Positions 32,379-37,499 of a stretch of 37,499 nucleotides of DNA are shown piece after piece. Both the position numbers and the translations under genes were made by a program. Positions within the stretch are counted from its first letter, which is position 1, and each line of letters starts with the position of its first letter. Where the stretch lies: the NCBI GenBank assembly GCA_003161635.1, contig PMOA01000128.1, positions 1-37,499 on the forward strand. The letters run 5' to 3'. Source of the stretch: Limisphaerales bacterium. Lineage in GTDB: Bacteria > Verrucomicrobiota > Verrucomicrobiia > Limisphaerales > UBA11358. The notes beneath the pieces are model-generated. The model saw only the letters and a list, made by a program, of their open reading frames with translations. It was not told where the DNA came from and searched no databases.

Positions 32379-32951
32379 ATGAAAGTCGGTTTATTTGGCG
32401 GCTCGTTTGACCCGGTTCACCTGGGACATCTCCTCGTCGCGCAGGCGGCGGTGGAGGAACTGGTCCTGGACCGGTTGTTCTTCATTCCGGCGGCGCAATC
32501 GCCGTTCAAGCCGGAAAGCCAGCCCGCGCCGGCATCCGCCCGCCTGCAATGGCTGCGGCTCGCGCTCGCGGGCAAGACGAATTATGAAGTGGACGACCAG
32601 GAAATTCGTCGGGGTGGCGTTTCCTACACCATCGAAACCCTGCGCGACTTCGTGAAACGATTCCCGAAGGCGCAGTTGTTTTATCTCATCGGCGCCGACA
32701 ACGCGGCGAAACTCAACGAATGGCGCGAAGCCGGCGAATTGGCGAAGCTCTCGGAATTTGTCGCGATTCCGCGACCGGGTGGTGCGGCGGCGAATTTTCC
32801 GCCACCATTTCGCGGACGAATGCTCAAGGGTTTTCCGCTGGGCGTGTCATCGTCGGAAATCCGCGCGCGGGTGAAGGCGGGTTTGCCGATAGACCAACTC
32901 GTACCGCCGCCCGTGGCGGAAGCAATTCGCAATAGCCGGCTTTATCTTTGA
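32379..32951 (+). CDS. nadD: nicotinate-nucleotide adenylyltransferase
   Basis: 190 residues; makes deamido-NAD from nicotinate mononucleotide and ATP. It starts MKVGLFGGSFDPVHLGHLLV, the nucleotidyltransferase GGSFDPxHxGH motif, followed by DRLFFIPAAQSPFK. ELFVAIPRPG-type and FPLGVSSSEIRARVKAG (the SSS-x-IR motif) complete the active site. Length is normal for the family. It begins 6 bases after the cstA stop, so it is probably co-transcribed with cstA, and it is followed by rsfS after a 130-base repeat-filled gap. The nadD-rsfS order is common in bacteria and supports both assignments. Confidence 0.95.
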   Translation: MKVGLFGGSFDPVHLGHLLVAQAAVEELVLDRLFFIPAAQSPFKPESQPAPASARLQWLRLALAGKTNYEVDDQEIRRGGVSYTIETLRDFVKRFPKAQLFYLIGADNAAKLNEWREAGELAKLSEFVAIPRPGGAAANFPPPFRGRMLKGFPLGVSSSEIRARVKAGLPIDQLVPPPVAEAIRNSRLYL

Positions 32952-32954
32952 CTG

Positions 32955-33017
32955 ATCGTCCTCCTCCTCGTCCTCGTTCTCGTACTCGAACAACCGAGGA
33001 CGATGGACGAGGAGGAT
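32955..33017. repeat. cgtcctcctcctcg palindromic repeat
   Basis: Arms atcgtcctcctcctcgtcct... and ...gaggacgatggacgaggaggat form an imperfect inverted repeat around cgttctcgtactcgaac. It lies between nadD and rsfS, in non-coding DNA. Confidence 0.75.
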
Positions 33018-33033
33018 TTCAGGTCCAAAAATT

Positions 33034-33065
33034 TATTCGTGTCCATCCGTGTCCATCCGTGGTTA
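33034..33065. repeat. 'gtgtccatccgtggtta' repeat, copy 2
   Basis: Contains gtgtccatcc twice in tandem, then gtggtta. It matches the repeat at 72-94 and lies 16 bases before the rsfS start codon. Confidence 0.65.
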
Positions 33066-33081
33066 AATTCTCCCGGCAAAT

Positions 33082-33450
33082 ATGGATTCAAAGAAACTTG
33101 CCCGGCTTTGCCGCGAATTCGCGGACAACAAAAAGGCGGAAAACGTTGTCATCCTCGACGTGCATGATCTGTCGTCGGTGACGGATTATTTTGTGATTGC
33201 GTCCGGCACGAGCGAACCGCACTTGCGCGCCATCGTGGACGAAATCACCGACCAACTGCGCGACGAACATGGCGTGCGTCCGTGTGCGGTGGACGGCACG
33301 GTGCATGGCGCGTGGGTGGTACTGGATTTCTTTGACGTGATTGTCCACATCATGCGGCAGGAAGCGCGCGCGCGTTACGATTTGGAAAGTCTTTGGGGTG
33401 ACGCGGCGCGGGTGAAATTGAGGAAGAAAACCACCCGAAAAAATTTGTAA
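33082..33450 (+). CDS. rsfS: ribosomal silencing factor RsfS
   Basis: 122 residues. RsfS (Iojap/YbeB) binds uL14 on the large ribosomal subunit and blocks subunit joining when nutrients are limited. The sequence shows the family core: NVVILDVHDLSSVTDYFVIA, SGTSEPHLRAIVDEI, and the end WVVLDFFDVIVHIMRQEARA followed by YDLESLWGDA. The length is normal, and the C-terminal tail is basic (KLRKKTTRKNL). The position after nadD is the standard bacterial order. The start at 33082 is the family start; the ribosome site would fall in ctcccggcaaat, which has no clear Shine-Dalgarno word. Confidence 0.96.
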   Translation: MDSKKLARLCREFADNKKAENVVILDVHDLSSVTDYFVIASGTSEPHLRAIVDEITDQLRDEHGVRPCAVDGTVHGAWVVLDFFDVIVHIMRQEARARYDLESLWGDAARVKLRKKTTRKNL

Positions 33451-33509
33451 GAGCCGCCGGCAGGAGGCTCGTTTCGAAAAATCAGGGTCTCCTTACGTCA
33501 TCTCCTGCG
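33451..33509. repeat. 'gaggctc...tccttacgtc' palindromic repeat, copy 1
   Basis: Reads gagccgccggcaggaggctc, then gtttcgaaaaatcagggtctc and cttacgtcatctcctgc. The arms gcaggaggctc and gtctccttacgtcatctcctgc relate to copies at 37208-37264 and 37430-37499. It lies just after rsfS and overlaps the last codons of the PUR-family gene. Confidence 0.7.
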
Positions 33510-33792
33510 AGTTGCTCTTCGTTGGTATTTCGTTCGACGCTTTCACCATTTCTTCGAGGAGCTTTTTGAAATCCTCCAAACCGGTGGACGGGATGATGAT
33601 GGTGTCGCGTCGTCCGCCGACGTCTTCGGTGATGCGCAGGAACCGACCGCGCGGATTTTCCTTAAGCGTGAAAACGAAGGTTTTGCGCTCGATTTGAATC
33701 TTCTCGCTCTTCAGCGTGTCCTCTTGAACCGGCGGTTTGGGCTGGCTGTAAGGCCGATACCCGAATGGTGATGGTCGCTCGTTTGAGATCAT
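33493..33792 (-). CDS. PUR-family (PurA-like) nucleic-acid-binding protein
   Basis: 99 residues. KSEKIQIERKTFVFTLKENP, then GRFLRITEDVGGRRDTIIIP and GLEDFKKLLEEMV form one PUR repeat: beta strands followed by a helix, as in bacterial DUF3276/PUR proteins that bind single-stranded DNA or RNA. The N-terminal ~30 residues are proline-rich and likely disordered. Such proteins act as dimers in the cytoplasm; targets here are unknown. The stop codon and last few codons (QEMT) overlap the dispersed repeat at 33451-33509, so the original C-terminus may have been altered. It is convergent with rsfS. Confidence 0.75.
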   Translation of the reverse strand: MISNERPSPFGYRPYSQPKPPVQEDTLKSEKIQIERKTFVFTLKENPRGRFLRITEDVGGRRDTIIIPSTGLEDFKKLLEEMVKASNEIPTKSNSQEMT

Positions 33793-33877
33793 AATTTCCC
33801 GCTGAAGACGCCCTTAGCGCCCACTCCAGCTCTACGAGGAATTTCGACCGCAACGGCCGTTTGTCAACTGACAAAAT

Positions 33878-35188
33878 TTACAAAATGTTGGCGGCCAGTT
33901 CGGCGAGTTCAGAGCGTTCGCCCTTTTGCAATTCGATGTGCGCGGCGATGGCTTCGCTGCGGAAACGGCTGACGATGTAATTAAATCCGTTCGATGACGA
34001 GTCCACGTAGGGGTTGTCAATCTGGTACGGGTCGCCGGTGAAGATGATTTTGGTGCCGCTGCCGACGCGGGTGATGATGGTCTTGGCTTCGAGCGGCGTG
34101 AGGTTTTGCGCCTCGTCAATGATCATGAACTGGTTCGCGATGCTGCGTCCGCGAATGTAGCTCAGCGCCTCGACGACGATGCTGCCGGAGCGCATGAGGT
34201 CGGTGCTGCGGCGATGGTCGTGCCCCATGTTCAGGTCGCTCAACATTTCGAGCGCGTCGTGAATCGGCTGCATCCACGGCGCGAGTTTTTCCTCGAGCGA
34301 CCCGGGCAAAAAGCCCAGTTCCTTGCCCATCGAAATCGTCGGGCGCGCAACGACCAGCCGGCGGAATTCGCGGTCGATCACGGTGCGCTTCAATCCGGCG
34401 GCCATGGCGAGCAACGTTTTTCCGGTGCCGGCCTTGCCCATGAGCGTGACGAGTTTAACGCGGTCGTCGAGCAGCGCGTCAAAGGCAAAGTGCTGTTCGC
34501 GGTTGCGCGGCTTGATGCCCCAGACACCTTCGCGGCAGTCAATGATCGGAATCAGCTTCGTGCCGGTGGCGTCCACCTTGGTCAGCGCGGTGCGTTTGGG
34601 ATTCGTTTCGTCGGTGAGCGTGCAGTATTCGTTCGGAAAATATTGTTTGCCGGAGTCCAGGCCCAATTCGCCGTTGGCGCGGAACGCGGCCATTTTGTCC
34701 GTGACGACGGCCATTCCCATCAAGCCGGTGTAAAGGTCGGTGATGAACACGCGGTCGGTTTCGTAATCCTCGGCCTGCAAACCCAGCGCGTCGGCCTTGA
34801 TGCGGAGGTTGATGTCCTTGCTGACGAGGATCGTCGGATTTTTCGGCTGCGCTTTTTGAATGCCTGCGGCGAGCGAAAGAATCCGGTTGTCCACGCTGTT
34901 GCCATTGACGTGAGCGTCGCCGTTGACGTGGCCGTTCTTTTGAAAGGCGATTTGTAATTTGCCGCCGTTGGGCAATTTCACGCCTTCGCTCAGGCTGCCC
35001 TCGCCGCGGAAACCGTCGAGCATCCGCGACACGCTGCGCGCATTCTGGCCCAGTTCGCTGGACTCGCGCTTGAAGCGGTCAATTTCCTCGATGACTTCAA
35101 TGGGAATGAGAACGTGATTGTCCGCGAAGCTCAACAACGAGTTGGGGTCGTGAAGGAGGACGTTGGTGTCAATGATGTAATTTTTCAC
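33878..35188 (-). CDS. phoH2: PIN-PhoH (PhoH2-type) RNA helicase/nuclease ATPase
   Basis: 436 residues. Residues ~1-140 are a PIN domain (MKNYIIDTNVLLHDPNSLLS, with the first catalytic Asp; later ILVSKDINLRIKADALGLQA). Residues ~220-436 are a PhoH ATPase: Walker A GKAGTGKTLLAMAAGL (near 250), RPTISMGKELGFLPG, Walker B-like MIIDEAQNLTPLEAKTII, and FTGDPYQIDNPYVDSSSNG. Proteins of this fused type unwind and cut RNA, and some work as toxin-like or stress RNases. The stop of the GST-like gene upstream overlaps this start by 4 bases (ATGA), so the two are translationally coupled. No antitoxin partner is visible. Confidence 0.92.
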   Translation of the reverse strand: MKNYIIDTNVLLHDPNSLLSFADNHVLIPIEVIEEIDRFKRESSELGQNARSVSRMLDGFRGEGSLSEGVKLPNGGKLQIAFQKNGHVNGDAHVNGNSVDNRILSLAAGIQKAQPKNPTILVSKDINLRIKADALGLQAEDYETDRVFITDLYTGLMGMAVVTDKMAAFRANGELGLDSGKQYFPNEYCTLTDETNPKRTALTKVDATGTKLIPIIDCREGVWGIKPRNREQHFAFDALLDDRVKLVTLMGKAGTGKTLLAMAAGLKRTVIDREFRRLVVARPTISMGKELGFLPGSLEEKLAPWMQPIHDALEMLSDLNMGHDHRRSTDLMRSGSIVVEALSYIRGRSIANQFMIIDEAQNLTPLEAKTIITRVGSGTKIIFTGDPYQIDNPYVDSSSNGFNYIVSRFRSEAIAAHIELQKGERSELAELAANIL

Positions 35189-35853
35189 GCGCTAAAGTCG
35201 GTGTGTTTGACGGTCTGCATCCGGCCATGCCATTCCCGGATTTGTTTATGCCGTTCGGGCAACTGATAATGGCCGGAGTAGAGAAAATTTTCGAGCATGC
35301 CGAACAGATCGAAATCTACAAAGCGCGGGCGGTCTTCGAGGATGAACGGCAGGTGCGTCAGCATCATCTCGAACGGCAGCAGGCGCTCTTCCAGCTGCTG
35401 GAGCCAGAATTTCTGGTCCTTGCGCCACTGGTCAAGGCAGCCGCGCCCAAACTTGCGCTCCTTAAACCGCAAATATTGCAGTTGCTCGGACGATGGCACA
35501 TTTTCCTTCCAATAAATATCATTGAGCCGGAACGTCGCGCCCTCGATTTCATTTTCGATGCAACGCCAGAGGATGGACTGGACATCGCACCTTTTGTTGG
35601 GAAACAGGCCGAGTTCGAGTTCCTCATCAAGATATTTGGCGATGACCTGCGAGTCCTCATTGATTTCGAAAACCACACTCCTGCCATTCTTGATGATTGG
35701 CACGCCGTAATAACGCTGCTTGGTGAGTTTCCAGACCCGCGAGCGGTCCTGGCTGGGGATGTTGATGATTTTGAAGCGGACTCCGGCAAATTCCAAGATG
35801 CGCCGTTGAACGATGCAGAACGGACTCCACGGAAACTGAATCAGCTCAATCAT
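35185..35853 (-). CDS. glutathione S-transferase-like protein
   Basis: 222 residues. MIELIQFPWSPFCIVQRRIL is the start of a thioredoxin-like GST N-terminal domain, with SPFC in the position of the catalytic Ser/Cys. YYGVPIIKNGRSVVFEINED is the cis-Pro/ES-like part that binds glutathione, and SQVIAKYLDEELELGLFP leads to the linker. The C-terminal domain is helical (DQWRKDQKFWLQQLEERLLP, then RFVDFDLFGMLENFLYSG). Substrate unknown; a role in redox or detoxification is the family norm. The stop overlaps the PhoH2 start by 4 bases, and the pair forms an operon that diverges from the gene at 35964, 110 bases away. Confidence 0.85.
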   Translation of the reverse strand: MIELIQFPWSPFCIVQRRILEFAGVRFKIINIPSQDRSRVWKLTKQRYYGVPIIKNGRSVVFEINEDSQVIAKYLDEELELGLFPNKRCDVQSILWRCIENEIEGATFRLNDIYWKENVPSSEQLQYLRFKERKFGRGCLDQWRKDQKFWLQQLEERLLPFEMMLTHLPFILEDRPRFVDFDLFGMLENFLYSGHYQLPERHKQIREWHGRMQTVKHTDFSA

Positions 35854-35963
35854 GTCAAAAATTCAAATTGCTTCACTGACAGGCGCACTTTAGGATTCGC
35901 TCTCCACGCTGACAAGCGCAAACACCACTTTACACTTTCGCGCCGCGGGACTAAAGTCGCCAC

Positions 35964-36632
35964 ATGGCTTCTGATTACGATGCAACGGAGTTTGTGGACA
36001 CGGATTTTCAAGCGCACAAATCGCCTTACGGCACGCCCGCACCCAACGACCCGCTCCGCGCGCCGACGCGCGACGAGGTGGACCGCAAGGTCGTCGAGGC
36101 GCAGCAAAAACTCGCCGAGTTGAAACGCGCGCAGGAGGACCTGGAGCGCGAACGCGCCGCGCTCGAGGAATTGCGCCGGCGCCAGACGGAATTTCAAACC
36201 GGCCGCCAGGAAATGATTCACCATCTCACGCGTGGCCTCGGCCTGCTCGAAGAGGCCGAGTTCAATGCCCGCCGCGACGCCGAGCAAATGGTCAAGACCG
36301 TCACCGATTTTCGGGACGCGCTCGATAAAATCCAGGCCATCCACGATGAAACATGGACGAAGGACAATTTCAGCATCGAGCTGACCCGGGGCCTCACCAC
36401 CATCGAAAACGCGCGCATGGAATGGAATGCCGCGCGACTCAAATTTTCCGTCTTGGACGGCGAGGCGAAGGAAAAATCCGAAACCGAAACCATCTCGGCG
36501 CCCGCCCTGTCACCGTTCGCCAATGCCAGTTTTGGCGAGCTGTGCAAATTTGGTCTGGCGATGACCTGGCCGCTGGTGCTGATTGCCTTGGGCGCGCTGG
36601 GCGTGCTGGTTGCCGTTTTGATGCGGCACTGA
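35964..36632 (+). CDS. coiled-coil protein with a C-terminal membrane anchor
   Basis: 222 residues, not recognised. The start (MASDYDATEFVDTDFQAHKS) is acidic and polar. Residues ~35-75 are a strong predicted coiled coil (KVVEAQQKLAELKRAQEDLE, ERAALEELRRRQTEF), followed by a long helical region to ~160. A single hydrophobic helix lies at the C-terminus (LAMTWPLVLIALGALGVLVA, ending VLMRH), so it should be tail-anchored, with the bulk in the cytoplasm. The next gene starts 9 bases after the stop and has the same general plan, so the two are probably an operon and may form one membrane complex. Confidence 0.75.
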   Translation: MASDYDATEFVDTDFQAHKSPYGTPAPNDPLRAPTRDEVDRKVVEAQQKLAELKRAQEDLERERAALEELRRRQTEFQTGRQEMIHHLTRGLGLLEEAEFNARRDAEQMVKTVTDFRDALDKIQAIHDETWTKDNFSIELTRGLTTIENARMEWNAARLKFSVLDGEAKEKSETETISAPALSPFANASFGELCKFGLAMTWPLVLIALGALGVLVAVLMRH

Positions 36633-36641
36633 AATTGTCGT

Positions 36642-37160
36642 ATGGCGTCCGCGAAGAAAAAAGTTGACCCGATTTCCGACCGGTCGCGCGCGCTCAATGA
36701 CCAAATCGCCGCCCTCGAAACCGAAATCAAGAAGCTCGACACGCAACTTCAGCGCGTGCCCACGCCGAAATTTCGTTCCACCGCCATTCCGCATGGTGCG
36801 ACCATCGCTCGCGCACACGAACCAGCCCCGTCTCCGCCACCTCCAACTGCGCATGAGCCGGTTTTTGAAAAGGTAACCCCACTGCGAGACACCGATGAAA
36901 CCGCCACCCCCGATCAGTTCAACGAACTCGGCGTGCGTAAATACGATTTGCCGGCACTCTTCAATCGCATTCGGAACCATTTCCGCCGGCCGACCACTAG
37001 CAATCCGCGGCTCGTCGCCTATCTGGCCGCCGGTGGCGTGCACGGCCTCCGTCCGATGCGCTACGAGAAGCGCGTTGCGCGCAACCGCTTCATCTTTTTC
37101 GCCATCGTGTTGTTCGTCATCCTGTTCGGCACCATCTGCGTTTTCATGCGCAGCCACTGA
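36642..37160 (+). CDS. unknown tail-anchored protein with a short coiled coil
   Basis: 172 residues, not recognised. It starts MASAKKKVDPISDRSRALND with a short coiled coil (QIAALETEIKKLDTQLQRVP), then a proline-rich linker (PAPSPPPPTAHEP), a folded-looking middle (LRPMRYEKRVARNRF), and a C-terminal membrane helix (FIFFAIVLFVILFGTICVFM). It begins 9 bases after the coiled-coil gene upstream. The shared plan suggests partners at the inner membrane. No function can be given. Confidence 0.7.
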   Translation: MASAKKKVDPISDRSRALNDQIAALETEIKKLDTQLQRVPTPKFRSTAIPHGATIARAHEPAPSPPPPTAHEPVFEKVTPLRDTDETATPDQFNELGVRKYDLPALFNRIRNHFRRPTTSNPRLVAYLAAGGVHGLRPMRYEKRVARNRFIFFAIVLFVILFGTICVFMRSH

Positions 37161-37207
37161 GTGAACCATCCATGAAAACCCGGCCGATTGAGGCAGTTTC
37201 AGCTTCC

Positions 37208-37264
37208 CGTAGCAGCCGAGGTAACGAGGCTCATACTTTAAAGAAATCAGAGCCTCCTTCCGCC
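37208..37264. repeat. 'gaggctc...ctccttccgcc' palindromic repeat, copy 2
   Basis: Reads cgtagcagccgaggtaacga, then ggctcatactttaaag and aaatcagagcctccttcc. It shares gaggtaacgag with the copy at 37430 and gaggctc/ctcctt arms with the copy at 33451. Confidence 0.75.
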
Positions 37265-37429
37265 TTCGCAAAGCTTCGGTGCGACAAGCACGTCGGCGGC
37301 CACGGTTTTGAAAGAAGTTCGATTGAACTGTCCATTGCCACCAACGCCGGCCAATTCGTCGCACGCTATTCGGGAAAGGGTCTGGCTGAACTGGACTTTT
37401 CATCGGTGGGGCGAGCGTCCTCTTTTCAT

Positions 37430-37499
37430 TGTAGGAGACGAGGTAACGAGTCTCAAATTTCTTCGGCTTCCAGCGCGTCAGTCAGAGACTCCTCACGTC
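37430..37499. repeat. 'gaggtaacgagtctc' palindromic repeat, copy 3 (cut by the window edge)
   Basis: Reads tgtaggagacgaggtaacga, then gtctcaaatttcttcggc, and ends gtcagagactcctcacgtc. It matches the copies at 37208 and 33451 in arm words (gaggtaacgag, ctcc-tacgtc). Confidence 0.7.

Larger units (their letters stand above)
37161..37499. other. gene-free end of the window, repeat-rich
   Basis: No credible gene. It holds two copies of the 'gaggctc...ctcctt' palindromic repeat (37208-37264 and 37430-37499). Between them 37265-37429 shows no motif I can name; leftward frames through it appear to be shadows. Confidence 0.5.

Noticed and set aside
36510-37403. 297-codon minus-strand frame at the right end
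   Set aside because: Antisense to the two tail-anchored protein genes; no motif and shadow-like composition.

Overview
The window looks like a chromosomal segment of a Verrucomicrobiota bacterium, most like the Pedosphaera/Limisphaera group. The support is indirect: GC-rich genes mostly without Shine-Dalgarno sequences, an exported protein whose repaired C-terminus ends in a FFRL tail as I recall from that phylum, and a dense load of short palindromic dispersed repeats. There are no rRNA genes, complete tRNA genes, CRISPR arrays or intact transposases.

Layout. 0.1-2.4 kb is a decayed zone: an exported repeat protein broken at two homopolymers, a remnant of a Bcr/CflA drug exporter, a repeat-rich stretch with the 3' end of a tRNA-Gly (a probable old attachment site), and a small HTH gene. 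2.4-7.9 kb holds a fused membrane/spermidine-synthase-like protein and a Cu(I) P-type ATPase (copA). 7.9-12.8 kb holds a VRR-NUC fragment fused to nested repeats, dnaE (DNA polymerase III alpha), and a toxin-antitoxin pair lying between the real dnaE start and a second, truncated copy of the dnaE 5' end. 13.0-29.9 kb is a cell-surface glycan island: a sugar aminotransferase, an MsbA-type ABC exporter, two family-9 and three family-2-like glycosyltransferases, GT11-like and GT10 fucosyltransferase-like genes, a sulfotransferase, an APS kinase, and one protein that fuses a pyruvate kinase domain to ATP sulfurylase. Gene fragments (GT9, GT11-like, FkbM, a zinc-ribbon paralogue, a glycosyltransferase tail) show repeated recombination. 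29.9-37.2 kb is housekeeping: cstA, nadD, rsfS, a PUR-family protein, a PIN-PhoH ATPase with a GST-like gene, and a two-gene coiled-coil/membrane operon.

How it fits together. ATP sulfurylase (with its fused PK domain) and APS kinase would make PAPS, and the sulfotransferase would use it on the glycan built by the surrounding glycosyltransferases. This predicts a sulfated, fucosylated LPS or capsule. The PK domain could recycle the ADP released by APS kinase. This pathway is inferred from domains and gene order.

Two other patterns stand out. First, palindromic repeats of at least six kinds sit in frame inside conserved proteins (four in copA, two in dnaE, one in cstA), much like Rickettsia palindromic elements. 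Second, the toxin-antitoxin pair is bracketed by a 99-bp, about 95% identical duplication of the dnaE 5' end. The leftover dnaE start overlaps the antitoxin start by ATGA, so the module appears to have captured the expression signals of an essential gene.
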